A stretch of 64,000 nucleotides of DNA, from the NCBI GenBank assembly GCA_030248295.1, contig JASANH010001438.1:310001-374000 (forward strand). The letters run 5' to 3'. Every line of letters starts with the position of its first letter. Within the stretch, counting starts at the first letter, position 1. The DNA comes from Mesodorylaimus sp. YZB2_4. Its lineage: Eukaryota > Nematoda > Enoplea > Dorylaimida > Dorylaimidae. The notes under the pieces are model-generated. The model was not told the origin of the DNA. It did no database searches and was given only the letters and a program-made list of their open reading frames with translations. The position numbers and the translations under genes were made by a program. Of this stretch, positions 24,921 to 47,416 are shown one piece after another.

Positions 24921-25908
24921 ATGCAACGTTCGGGTCTCCGAATCGATTTAAAAACTGGGCGTCCATTGCGATCGACACCTCCAACTTCTGTTCGCAACGA
25001 AGATCCGGGTCCGTCGTACAAGCGATGCTCTATGTTCGAGACTACCCGTCCCAGCGACCGTAATTGGAGCAAGTTCTCGACGACCCCAAAATACGAAGAA
25101 ATACGTCAAGTGCAGACGTTTCTGAGCGGATCGATGGAAAGGTCGAAACAGATGGAAATGGGTGACAACGAGAAGAGGTGAGATGCTTGAATTTGTGTGG
25201 CCATCAGGGCCTTATGATGTTTTTACTCGGGACTGGAGGAACAGGCACCAGCAATTTCGGGGATTTCATACTGCGCTCTCTAGGTATTCGAAATACGCTC
25301 CTGTTGACACCACCAGCGCGGCCCCACTACGCACCCCCATCGCCAAGACACCGTCCGTTTTTGTTGATGACGAGCTGACGGAATTCCAAGTGATCAAGGT
25401 CTCGTCTCAAGTCGATAGCGAGCGCCGCAAACTAGTGCACGAAGCAGTGAAACAACGGCGATCGCAGATCGAAGGCGGCCTGCCAGCACCGTTCGTTGTT
25501 ATCCAAACTCCTTCCCGAATCGAAAGCGAGCACTTGCGTCGCCAATTCGTTGCTGAAACGGTGAAACAACGTCAGTCGGAGCAAGTGCGCAAGAAAGCGG
25601 AAGCCGATGAATATCTGAAACGTTTGGCCAAACGCACTCCCGCTCGCGTTGACACTTCGAAATCTGTGAGTACTCGTCGACGATCCAGGTCCGCTACGTT
25701 CATCGTCGACAAGTCCAAGAATTCCAACGATCGCGGTGACCAAGCCGAAATGAATAAAAATCAGCGCCCGCCCGCCAAATCTGTGTCGTCGAACACGCGT
25801 TTTCAGAAGTTCGAGGAAGGTCCAAGGACCCCGGTCATTTTGAACAAGGCTGCCCGTTTGCGCTTGGAAAGGTTCAAAAAATCCGAAGGCAAAATTCGCA
25901 TGATGTGA
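24921..25908 (+). CDS. Basic protein of unknown function, 293 aa
   Basis: Two exons (24921-25177 and 25284-25908) join in phase 2 across a 106-nt GT-AG intron. The start is ATG 24921 in the context TTAACCATGC. The protein is rich in Arg, Lys, Ser and Thr. Residues roughly 120-200 form a charged helical region with a loose internal repeat: RKLVHEAVKQRRSQIEGG and, about 40 residues on, RQFVAETVKQRQSEQV, each preceded by a similar RIESE/QVDSE stretch. Several Thr-Pro and Ser-Pro sites (for example AKRTPAR, GPRTPV) look like possible CDK/MAPK targets. There is no signal peptide or membrane helix, so a nuclear or cytoskeletal role is possible. I do not recognise the family. Confidence 0.7.
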
Positions 25909-26401
25909 AGAATGTTCTGTAACTGCTGACTAGAGTTTAATGCAGCTAACATCGGCTTTGACTCGATTTTATGTAAGCTTACATCGATGGCTTGTATCAC
26001 TACTTACTCGTACCTGCGTTGCGTGGCTAGCCACTAGGACAAATGAAGGGGGTCCCGCGCCCCGACAACTCATGCAGACATTTCCTGCACTCCACAACAA
26101 ATATGCATCTACTTTATATCGCAAATTCCACTTGTTGATATCCGCTTTTCACAATTCAATGACCGTCCCATGTGCAATGCCAGTACCAGTGTTCATGTGC
26201 ATTATAATGCAGAAATAGGCCCGTGAGCAAACCTGGCTAGTACTACCCACTCAACCACATGGCGCCCACAATTCGCCAAAAGAAAGACAAAAACTCCCAA
26301 AAACGCACAACTAAATAATAGAGAAATCTGGGAAATGCTCAATCCTTTTTATCGATTCCTACGCGATAGATTTTTCAGAAACGGGAGCTCCCCCTCTGTC
26401 A
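25909..26401. other. Convergent 3' region between the unknown + gene and AHCYL
   Basis: The + gene ends at 25908 and the minus-strand AHCYL stop lies at 26402, so the two transcripts converge and their 3' UTRs must share less than 0.5 kb. I see no gene in it. Confidence 0.5.
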
Positions 26402-37710
<11,309 letters not shown>

Positions 37711-38428
37711 GGCTAAAGGTTAAAAAATAAAGCTCGTAATTCAACGTGTGTTCCCCTCTAAGACAGATTGCTTCCAATAATTGAGACTATTCGTCAGTCG
37801 GCCACCTTCCCCGTCTCCTCACATAGTTACAGTCATTTTCTGAGAAGGCTTATCTCTCGACGGGAATCGAAGCCAGTCAAGAACGCTCTTTTAAGGAGCG
37901 AGGCGTAAATTATGGAAAACTGTTCGACTAACTTAAGACCTTGAATAGTAAGGCGAGAACTAGAGGAATGTGAGCACAATACCCTCTCGGATTTCATTCA
38001 ACAAAGAGAACTTGGGCCATTCGGAGAGAACTCGAACTAGCTGCCCTAGCGACCACTGCCCCCGCATGGTGCAATACCTCCGGCTGTCGACTTGGGCATA
38101 CCTGCGTCATCTAACCGTCAATACATATTTTCATTGGGCTGGCAAAGTGAGTATCGATCCTTAAAGTGCGCCCGGTCCCCGTCTTCGTAGATGGCATTAC
38201 TACTTTTTATATGCATGGCTAGCTTCTTGGAATTCCAAGTGGGAGGACGTAATAAAATAGAATGATTGATAAAGAGCATAAACATGTATATTTCCTTGGA
38301 GCGAAGTGATAAGACGAAGCGCACCGAAGGCAGCACCTGATAAGACTCATATGCGGAAAGCTCATCGAACGCAATGTCCTCCACGCACTCCTGATCAAGC
38401 TCATGAGAAGATATGCCACCCTCGGCCA

Positions 38429-39407
38429 CTATATCATCACTTTATCAAAAAAGCTACGTTTCTTCGTCGGTTTCTCAAATCCAGTGATAGCGAGCCGGTG
38501 CAGAATTCGAAGTCCCACTTTTTCTTTTGGTAATTGAGATTCTTTGCTGGCAAGATGGGCAAGCTGCTGGTTATCGATTATGACGAGGTCACCGTCTTTC
38601 CACTGAAAAAGTAAAGCTGTCAGTTTTGCCTGCTGAGAGGGCTCCACTCAAAATGCCTGTGCAGCGTCAGATCTGATGCTCGTCAAGTGCCTGTGCAAAA
38701 GTGACATCTTACCTTGTGAGAATAAACTAGCCTCTCATTATCTCTGCTGAAGCCCTGAGAAATTGCTGCTTTAAGTCTCAGCACTTCTCCGTGGCTTAAC
38801 ACTCGTTGGGTGCTTGTGCTTCCATGATCGTATATAGCGCCAAGGAGATAGCCCAGATGGACGCACAGCACCTGGAAAATGCCTTTGTGAATATTGTTGA
38901 TAAAAGAAGATATCTCTCGCTTGCAGCGCCATTGACCACAGGGTAATTGTTCAGCAGGGGTTGCATTACAGCCACCTTCTCACCCAATACTGCCCTTGCA
39001 TTGACTGCCCACAAACGGTCCAGATACTCGACCTGCTCCCTGCTTAGAGAGGCCAGCATCTCCCTGTGGCCAGCGAACCTGGAATTTAGTTCAGTTAGCG
39101 ACCCTGGCCGCATGATCAGTTTCCAAACCACTTACTTCGTATCTCCCATCCATGGAGCTTTGACTGAATTGAAAACCAAGAACGAAAAAGGGATCATCCT
39201 TGTAAATACCATCAATCGATATCTGTGGGTATCTCGTCGAATTTGATCGAATAAAGCCGTATCATTAATGTGATCTCGAAGATTAATTCCTCGTACTTCC
39301 ACCCCCAATTTCAAAGGATTTATGTGGTATGGACTAGAGTTTGCTTGAGATACCAACGGAAAACATAAAAGCAACAGAAGAGAGAAAGAAGACATTTTGT
39401 CAGACAT
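38429..39407 (-). CDS. TauD-family dioxygenase copy 1, missing the iron-binding segment
   Basis: Left member of a direct duplicate pair. Exons by homology: 39136-39407, 38925-39078, 38713-38871, 38429-38602 (252 aa if all are used). Compared with copy 2, about 259 bp are gone: the end of exon 1, a 55-nt intron and most of exon 2. The join falls near a shared GATGGT and keeps the reading frame, so the break is silent at frame level, but the H-x-D iron ligands (WHIDG in copy 2) are deleted. The donor of the next intron is GC (GCT|GCAAGC) where copy 2 has GT (ACA|GTAAGC). A true 2-oxoglutarate dioxygenase needs both iron ligands, so this copy cannot be catalytically normal: a pseudogene in early decay, or a non-enzymatic secreted paralogue. 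Signal peptide and TATA box are intact. Confidence 0.8.
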
Positions 39408-39485
39408 TCTGTGCACAACCAGAGAGACTTTTCCAAAGTCAGGTAGTTCACAAAATGCACGCTGTACTTCAGTGGCCACACTTGG

Positions 39486-39497
39486 CTTATTTATAAC
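39486..39497 (-). promoter_or_regulatory. TATA box of TauD copy 1
   Basis: Minus-strand GTTATAAATAAG lies about 80 nt before ATG 39407. The same element is at the same place in copy 2. A G-run (39511-39519) sits just upstream of it in both copies. Confidence 0.7.
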
Positions 39498-39823
39498 AGA
39501 CACAACAAGGGGGGGGGGTGTCCACCCACACTTTCAGTATTCTAACCTTCGGCAGAACTGTGTCAGTGTTATCTTTTTTTTTCTGACGACTTACTTTCTG
39601 CAAGGAGATACGTTTCGCCGTACTGTTTGCGGGCTGACCTGAATGCCTCATTCTATGTGTGATTATACTCGCACTGCTGATAAGTAAGTCTCACGCAGGC
39701 ATAGCCTTCGCGTTCGACGAAAGCAGACGTGAGCCAACGACAAAAATTAGTTAAATGAAGCTGCTTCGCAATTCTTGATCACGCCCCGTTGCATAAAACA
39801 TAAGACAAGTTAACTCAATAAGA

Positions 39824-40053
39824 CAGCGGCCGCGGTGGTGCAGCGGTTTGGTATTCGTCTCTCGCTTCGGAGCGAGTGGCTGGACTCTTCCCGAGTTCAA
39901 CCCCTGGTGATTAAGGCCGAACCAGACTGTAAACCCTCGACGACCTTGCACGCCAGGCTGTGGGTGACTCACCCGGTACCGTCGAGGTGCTCCGAGTGGA
40001 CAGACGGAAGTCAAACGAGTTGAATAATAATGATTAAAAAAAATAAAGAAAGA
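39824..40053 (+). repeat. tRNA-derived SINE with A-rich tail
   Basis: The head holds box A (GGTGGTGCAGCGGTTTGG) and box B (CGAGTTCAACCCCTGG) at tRNA spacing; the body follows (GAGGTGCTCCGAGTGGACAG) and then an A-rich end (GATTAAAAAAAATAAAG). This is the clearest full-length SINE in the window. Its 3' domain resembles the element at 645-1014. It lies just past the right edge of the TauD copy 1 duplication. Confidence 0.8.
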
Positions 40054-40695
40054 ATATATTTTTCCAAAAGGTCTCACGATCAGTGGCGGATTCCATAACA
40101 TTTGAGGCCAAAAGGAAAGCGAGGGAAGGAGATAATTGAAGAATGTAAGAACGTTTATGATTTCGAAGCAGGTAATGACGTTCACACCATTCCTCCTTCC
40201 AGGTTTTAATGTGCTTTTTACTTCAGTTGACCCAGACAAAGGTTTTGAGCATGCGTAAGAACGTGTGGGGGAATTTAAGAAATGATGCGATTGCGAGGCG
40301 GTATACTCATACTCATATTTTACTCATCGCTCAAGCAAATTCATTCAACCAAGGAGCGAGAGACACAGCAAAAATATACACAGATTAAAAGCGCAATTTC
40401 GAAATTTCAGAATGAAAACGTGAAAAGCCTCCAAAAACCAGTCTCAGCGGGCACAGCATTCCATGAAACGGTCGACGAATATAAAGCTTTGCTTATACTG
40501 TATGAGTCAGTCAAGTGCTTTTGAACAACCAGATGATGGGCTTCGCATGTACGAGCACTAGCACGAAAAACAGATTTGTGAATAAAACGGTCGTTTCCAA
40601 ACTCATGAATACCATTTAAAAATTTATAAAACTGAGACAGTTTCAAACGTTTCCTTCTCTAAAAAATGGCTCAATTGCGGCGAGCAGGCTCGCAA

Positions 40696-40886
40696 GGAGG
40701 AAATCATATTATCATCATATCATACTTTATCCATAGCTAAGCACGATAAGGCGCACTGGAGGGCTGGGGAGCACACAGTAATTGACAATCATTTTGTACC
40801 GAGGCGGGAGTCGAACCCACCCTCTGAGAGCGCAACCAGCGTGGGAGGCAGACGCCTACCCGCTTGGCCACGACCCCGGAATGCTT
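40696..40886 (-). repeat. Second-family tRNA-derived SINE (GGCGTCTGCCTC type)
   Basis: On the minus strand the head is GTGGCCAAGCGGGTAGGCG...TGCCTCCCACGC, with box B GGGTTCGACTCCCGC, and a long-variable-arm layout like tRNA-Ser. The body CGGTACAAAATGATTGTC and the 3' end GCTATGGATAAAGTATGA are shared with the copy at 54896-55059. Confidence 0.8.
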
Positions 40887-42883
40887 ACGAAATTAACTAG
40901 CGGGGCTTGTCTCAGACATCCTAGGACTGACTTCAGACTTGGTGGAAGGGCTGGCAGTGGAGGAGCAATGGGATAATGAGCCGGTCTTGGCTGACGACCA
41001 CAGGTAATCACAAAGTACAATGAATCAATCCATCTGAAAGGAGCATTGTATGCCTTGTTGTGTAATTTGCACTTTTTCCAATCACTTCCATTCATTACGT
41101 TCTTTTTCTGCAACTACTGTAGCGATAGAACAGTCCTTTTCGACACAGCTGCCTCAATCTCCAAGCTTTGCGCCCTCACGCTTTGATTAAACTGGACTGT
41201 GTCCAATCCACAACAACTCGAATCTAGAAGATGATCACGGTGCGGAAACATACTGGAAACATACGGAAACATACATATTGACAGAGTAGTTTAGTTGGAA
41301 ATAAAAATTTAGCGAAAAGCCAACGAAAATGACTGACTAAACCTGATTGGTTTCAACATGTAGGACATAACTGAAGGTATTGGAGCATCCGAAATCCTAT
41401 CCCACATCATGATTATTTAGCTTCCTTCGTTCAGGACGTGTCCTCGACGACTATGACATTGGCCAACCCTTGGTTGGCCTTTAACTGCATTGACACTGAA
41501 GTCAACGGACTGTAACTTGACGTTGCATAAAGCTTCTACAATAAAAATTTAAAGGTTCCTTAAGAAAACTCCGGCTCACTTTGCCTGATCGGAAACTTGG
41601 TTGCTCAAGCGAGGTTGATGTCGAAGGTATAGTAATGTGCACTAGCTACGAATACTTCAGACGCCAGACGCGCTGTTTGAGTCAATACTACCGCGAATTA
41701 AAGACTGCATGGTCGTGATGTAGTATAGGTGCCTCTGTGCACTCGTATCCTATTACATCTGGGCGATTCGCCCAGTGCCATCAAGTGGCTGGCGTCAGGA
41801 GGAGATAAACAGACTGGTCCCCGAGAACTGGCCTGAAAAAGCGCCATCCTCGCTTGCTCTCATGCTGATTGTGAGACACTATCTGCGGACAGGGTCGACA
41901 TGCTTCTGCTGTAGTGCGGATGTTTGAGGAAAATGTTGCCGCTGCCAGGCTGGCTGCCCTGCGACCCAGCTGATCGTGGCCGACTGGCTTTTCAAACTCA
42001 CAAAGACCAATCCCGTGACCCCCAAACCTTTTTTTAAAAGTCACGCACGATGTAACCTTACAGGAAGAGAAGCCCGTATACTGGCGTCACCAGATGCCCA
42101 ACAGCGGGTACACATCTGTTATTTCATTACTGATTATACAAACTCGTGTGATCTCGTGTTTCTGCTGGCATAGGCTTTTCTGCAAAGTTATGCGCATACA
42201 TACAGTATGAGTGATGTTGCTCGAAAGGCCGGGAAACAATTATTTTATTCCATTACCTTATTGCTCATCCAATTATTTAACGGGGCTGGTCTCCTGCACT
42301 AGCAATCCTTTGTCGGGTACACTGCAACCAAATACGTATAAAAGGCAGCTGCCAAGAAGAGACCATTGCAGATTCCAGTTTATACAGGAGGCCAGTATGG
42401 GGTGCCGAGTTTCTTGTGTCGTCATTTACATTAGCTTTAGGCTAACAGGTATGAGGAAAGGCCAGAGGTGGGTGCTAAAACTTTTTTAAGCCGTCCATGC
42501 TAGTAAATAGTAAACCTATCACCGTGGCACAACTTAGCATGCCTGACGATAGAAGGCCGAATAATGCGTGCGGGATGGCGGAACCCTGGAAATTTCATAA
42601 TGTACATTACTGTATGATCAGAAACGATGACTGTTGTATCTGTCAGATCAGCCTTTTCATCTTGCTTGTCTTAACAACGAAGTAAACTTAAAATAGGCTT
42701 TCTCAAATTTTAGACAAAGAGACGTTGAGTGAAGAGTAAAAGATATGAAAATCAATAAAATCGTTCCAGAGAACTTGTTTTTAAAGGTCATCTTTCATCG
42801 GTCAGTTTCCTGTCCTTTTCCTTTCCTGCCCGGTCTCCTTTCAACAGAATTTCTTCAAGTTTTACTCGTTTAAGACTACTCAG
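40887..42883. other. 2-kb region without a recognised gene
   Basis: Lies between a SINE and the first assigned exon of the Cys-loop receptor. The receptor's promoter and a signal-peptide exon should be here but I could not place them. A short palindrome (GGCCAAC, spacer, GTTGGCC) lies at about 41460. Confidence 0.4.
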
Positions 42884-44674
42884 TTTCTGGCTTGCTTACA
42901 TCCCCTTGTTGGACAGAAGGATCTCTGATGTGCCTATTGTAGTGCTCGCCTATCCAAGCTCTACGTCTTGTGGAAAAAATGATACCGTCGATCCTGAGAA
43001 AAGACTTGCAGACTTTTTGCTGAGGGACTCAAACTACGACAAGGACATACGACCAGGCCTTGTCAAAGACGGAGTGAAATTACCGCTGATGGTGGAGGCA
43101 ACGTTCACGCCGTATCGCATTGTCGATGTGGTAAGCAGCAGCTTGTTTAGGCTTATGATTTGCCATTCATTACGATTGGCAGCGCGCATGCTACAATTCA
43201 TTTTAAGACACCACTAATTGATATTTCACCGCAGCGCAGAGTCCTGTTTCTCACTACGATGAGTTGTGTGGTGACTTCCTTCAAGCATCAATCTCCGTGG
43301 GGTGTGTGAATGATGTTTTCTCTCTTCACAGAATGAACAACTGGAAACAATGTCCATCATCGTTTTTATATCACAAACCTGGAAGGACGAGAGACTCGCT
43401 TGGAACCCGGCTGAATTTGGAAACAAAACCATGTTTATAACACCCCGAGCAAACTTATGGACCCATGAGCTTTTCTTGCCTAACATGTTAGTATTGTGAA
43501 GGTCAGTTTCAAAGATGGTTGCACGTAGTTTGTTTCTTCTGCAGCTTCACCTTAAACGTCGACGACAAAGCAAACTCCTTCAGCGCCATAGTTTCTATGA
43601 ACAACAAAGAGAATGAGGCAGCCACGGTTACAACCCTCACATATGCTTCTTTGCAAGAACGATGCGACTTTACCATGACTTATTTCCCTTTTGACCGTCA
43701 ACAATGCTCTTTCTGCCTCATGGCCACCCAATACACTAGCGATGAGCTGGTCCTCAACTTGAAAATACTGCATGGGAAAGCTTTCCGGGAAGGAGGAGAG
43801 TGGATTCTGGAGAACTTTTCAGTTAGCGCCTACTCAGTAATTCAGTTCAGTGTGGGCTGCGTAAACGTCACGGTGCAGCGTCGATCCCTCTACTACGTCA
43901 TCAACCTGTTCATACCCACCATCACCATATGCACTCTTAATACTATTAGTTTATTTATTAGCGTCGATACTGATCATGGAGAGTTGGAGCTTGCCTCATT
44001 GGGGCAGACAACGCTGCTTTCGTTGGGTGTCCTGCTCTTGACAGTGGCCGATCAGACACCAAAAGGATCTGAGCAAATCTCGTTATTAGGTAAGGACTAT
44101 ACATCCATTGCGTCAGGGCAGGTTTTGCCTGCTAGTGGTAAATACGATTAGATAGCCGCTTTAATCTTTTTCTTCGTAAAGTCGGATTTTTTAAAACTTT
44201 GTGGGTCTCGAAGCAGTGCTAATGACTGTAGGTCGCAGTCGAACTGGAGGAGATCGGGAGATCGTTGTTTGGAAACCCCGCCTGGCTATTTCAAATAATG
44301 CCGTCGCCGGAAATGTGCCCTGCAGCCTCTCGCCCAACCTTGGCACAGCTGTTTTCCACGTTTTCTTAGTAGTCGTCCCTGAATTTACTATCGGCATCTG
44401 TGTTTCAGGTATTTTCTTTCTATTCATGATTTTCCAAACGCTAGCAGCAGCTTTGACGGCAGTCTTCTTGAAAAAATGGCTGAAACGTGGTCAAAAAGCG
44501 AAAAGACTCGTCTTATATTCAACTTTCAAGTTCAGCAAGCCCCGGAGTCAAAATTTTTGGAGGAAACACGCTGCGAAATTTGTTATGATCGCACACTTGG
44601 TCATGATAACAGCCGCAAGTTCAGTGACGCTCGTAGTCGGTTATGGGAACAAGCAGAAGAAGATTGTCATCTGA
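42884..44674 (+). CDS. Cys-loop ligand-gated ion channel subunit (5' end unresolved)
   Basis: Four exons in phase: 42884-43130, 43332-43486, 43545-44089, 44409-44674 (about 400 aa). The ligand-binding domain has EKRLADFLL, NYDKDIRP and WKDERLAWNP; the signature Cys loop is CDFTMTYFPFDRQQC, 13 residues between the cysteines. M1 is SLYYVINLFIPTITI, M2 follows GELELASLGQTTLLSLG, M3 is IFFLFMIFQTLAAALTAVF, and M4 is probably FVMIAHLVMITAASSVTLVV. Glu at the cytoplasmic end of M2 suggests a cation channel of nicotinic type. There is no adjacent Cys-Cys pair in loop C, so it is a non-alpha-like subunit and probably works in a heteromer. The M3-M4 loop is only about 35 residues, very short for the family. 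The first exon start is a guess; the signal peptide is unseen. An AATAAA lies at 45032. Confidence 0.85.
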
Positions 44675-45289
44675 AAGATCAGTCTTCGCCTACTTATTTC
44701 GACGGCCTTCCTCTAGTTTGCGACGGTTACATAGCAAATATACCAGGGGGTATTGATTGCAGCGATAGAGCTCGAATATTTATCATAAAAGTGAGGTGCG
44801 AGTATGTCCTCCCATGTTTGCTGCAGCTCTCACGGAGCCTTCAACACAACTTTTTATCCTTCAAACAAGATTCATGGCAAAGATGAGACAAGGAACTCTT
44901 CAGTGTTGTTGCCGTAAATTTTTATTTTTAAGTACTTCAGTAAAAGTCCTTCCTCTGAACAGGCCAAAAAAGACGATGACGGTTGTGTTTTTTTATTTGC
45001 CTTGTTTGATGGCGCAGTTTTAAGCCCTACAAATAAAGACATAAGAAATTTTATAAGTCCAAAAAAAGCAAGTGCGAAAAACAGCGATACGCAAAAGACT
45101 TGCTGTGATTCCGGCTGCCGATCGACTCGAAAAGAAATAGCCAGGTACGATACATTCGACAAATCGAATACGGAGCAGATTCTAATTCCATGTTTTTTAG
45201 CATTTGTGTTTCTTGTTGATAACTTTTAGACAATGCTGACATGGCCAATCCACATCCGTAATCCATGTGGCAAAAAACATGGGAAACGC

Positions 45290-45420
45290 CAGACTCGTGG
45301 TCTGGGTGGGATAAAAGCGTCACACTCGGTCACGCGGTTAGGCGCTCACACTAGACCCCAGATGCGCAGTTTCGATGCGCGCGAGTATTCGACTCGCGAT
45401 CGATCCTTAACACGCGCTTC
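45290..45420 (+). repeat. Degenerate tRNA-like SINE fragment
   Basis: Contains GTGGTCTGGGTGG, TTAGGCGCTCACAC and ATTCGACTCGCGATCG, in the order of box A, anticodon-arm and box B of the SINE at 54196-54284. It lies just before the half-site repeat at 45440. Ends are approximate. Confidence 0.4.
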
Positions 45421-45439
45421 TTCGTATATTAGTGTTAGA

Positions 45440-45625
45440 AATGACCTTAAGGTCATGGTCAGAATTCTGTCAAAACCCTGATTGACCGACCCTTGGTCAA
45501 AGTCAGGGTCAAGGTCAGAAAATTTTTTGGGGTCTAGTCAAGGTCAGGGTCAGGTCAGAAAATTTTTTGAGGGGTCGGTCAAGGTCAATGTCAGGTCAGA
45601 ATTTCTTACACCCGGTCAGAATATT
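45440..45625 (+). repeat. Repeat rich in AGGTCA / TCAAGGTCA motifs
   Basis: Two near-tandem units of roughly 60 nt each carry TCAAGGTCA, GGGTCAGGTCAG and AAAATTTTTTG. Three exact TCAAGGTCA and a perfect 14-bp palindrome (TGACCTTAAGGTCA, 45442-45455) are present. Related sequence recurs at 46865-47165 and inverted at 61080-61395. Confidence 0.75.
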
Positions 45626-46864
45626 CTAACAGCGAAAGAATGTAAATTTAGTGAAATGTCGGTGCAAAACATTTCGAGCTCCCGCCTTCCTGAGTGGGGA
45701 TCTGGGGGCAGTTTTGCAGTTCTAAATCCCAAGGCATGTCCTAAATTTCTAGGACAGTTCTGAGCATTCCACAATCAGCTTGTGCCCCATCCTAGGACAC
45801 CAGACTGTCTTAAGTTTAGGACGACTTCGACCATGTCCTGGGACACTTTGCGGCGTCTTTATTTCCCAGCACTGCTGCCACGCTGTCACTGCTTTGAGGA
45901 CAGGTTTTTTGGGCAGGGCAAACTTGGAGGGCCCGAGATTGCGGCACTTTGCTTTAGCTCTCTCGACCTGCAACAAAAGTTCATTTTCAGCCGAACTGAA
46001 ATTCTGTTGTCCTTTTCTAGCCAGTGAGGCCAAAAAGGGAAGACAGACTCCCATCATCATCATTTTACTACTTACCCAAGCAAATACATGCACTTGACAG
46101 GGGAGGAAAACATGCAAAATTAATTAAAACTCATATGCGTGGTAAAGTTACTAGCAAGTATTTTCTCATAGTACAGAGTCCCGCAAAAGAGTCGCAAAAA
46201 TCCGTTTGTAGGACTCAAATTTTGACTCGTAATAACCAAATGATGTGGCTCACACAGTCGCCTACTAACATGACAGATTTGCGTATAAAAGGAGAATTGC
46301 CACATCATTAAACCCATGGTAAAGCTAATAAAATAAACTAGATTTGGCTCGTTTACAGTTCTTATATGAAGTGGACTAGCCTGCCTTAGCCAAGGAGTCC
46401 TCGCAATGATAAAATTATTCAAATACAAACCTCGATTAGTAATGAGTGCCCGGCTTATTTCCAACGTTAAATTTTGTTGTCTGATAAAATGTCTGGAGTC
46501 ATCCTTTTTTACTGTGAAACAAGACGTGACATGTTTTAGGACGCGCTTGAATCTACGAATAAGACACCTCCAGGACAGCTAATGTGACACGTACCTGCTC
46601 AAAAATTAGGATCGGCTTGTGAAATTGGCCCCCTGCTGATTGTGAGTCATGTGCTATTGCAGTTATCTTACTCCTACACTTCCCTACCAGCCCAGCTGCA
46701 TAGATTACTGTGTGCCAGCGTAGTGCGCGCTTGCATCGGCCGCGGTCATACACAAACCCATGGCCTCTTACAGCGTGGTAGAGCTCCTTTTCTAGCAGGC
46801 CAGCATTGCGATTGTTACGAAGGAATAAGCTACACGAGTATTTTTGATTTTCAATGGGTGTGAG
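45626..46864. other. Repeat-flanked region, no gene recognised
   Basis: Lies between two half-site repeats. Frames of 100-135 codons exist on both strands (for example minus 45749-46117 and 46553-46960), without domain or splice support. They may be mobile-element remnants. Confidence 0.4.
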
Positions 46865-47165
46865 CTTTTTTGATTTCCCCACCTCCGTCGAATACAGCTC
46901 TACATATCTTTTTGAGCTTGATAAAAATTCAACTTCCATGTGAAATTTCACGTAATGCAACCCAGGAAATTTTCGGCTGTACTAAATTTTCTTGGTCAAC
47001 AGGCGAACACAGAGAAGCTTCTTTGCTGGTGACAATTGATCATTGTCAAAGTCAGAGGCGGAAAATTTACAACTTCTCGCCAAGGTCAACTGTTGAGTCA
47101 GAAAATTTTTTCAAGGGTCGGTAAAGGTCAGGGTCAGGTCAGACAGTGAAGAACCCAGGTCATTG
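46865..47165 (+). repeat. Second copy of the half-site repeat family
   Basis: Shares with the inverted copy at 61080-61395 an ordered series of blocks: GAGCTTGATAAAAATTCA, GTGAAATTTCACG, CAAAGTCAGAGGCGGAAAAT, GGTCAGGGTCAGGTCAGA and CCCAGGTCATTGGAACACTA. About 300 nt. Its right end touches the left edge of the TauD copy 2 duplication (about 47175). Confidence 0.75.
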
Positions 47166-47416
47166 GAACACTATCGTATATGGCATTAGCACTTTTAACA
47201 TACATGGCTAGCTTCTTGGAATTCCAAGTGGGAGACGTAATAAAATAGAATTATTGATAAAGAGCATAAACATGTATATTTCCTTGGAGCGAAGTGATAA
47301 GACGAAGCGCACCGAAGGCAGCACCTGATAAGACTCATATGCGGAAAGCTCATCGAACGCAATGTACTCCACACACTCCTGATCAAGCTCATGAGAAGAT
47401 ATGCCACCCTCGGCCA

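Larger units (their letters stand above)
38195..39783. repeat. Direct duplication unit, left copy (TauD copy 1)
   Basis: Very similar over its length to 47185-49049, including introns, promoter and about 300 nt of upstream sequence. Homology begins near GGCTAGCTTCTTGGAATTCC and ends at GCAATTCTTGATCACGCC. The difference in length is mostly the 259-bp internal deletion. Introns and flanks match almost as well as exons, so the duplication is young. Confidence 0.85.

Noticed and set aside
45440..45625. Tandem motif array considered as CRISPR or satellite
   Set aside because: Only two to three imperfect units, no unique spacers, and dispersed copies elsewhere in the window.
45749..46960. Minus-strand frames as transposon proteins
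   Set aside because: No transposase or reverse-transcriptase motif visible; too short to call.
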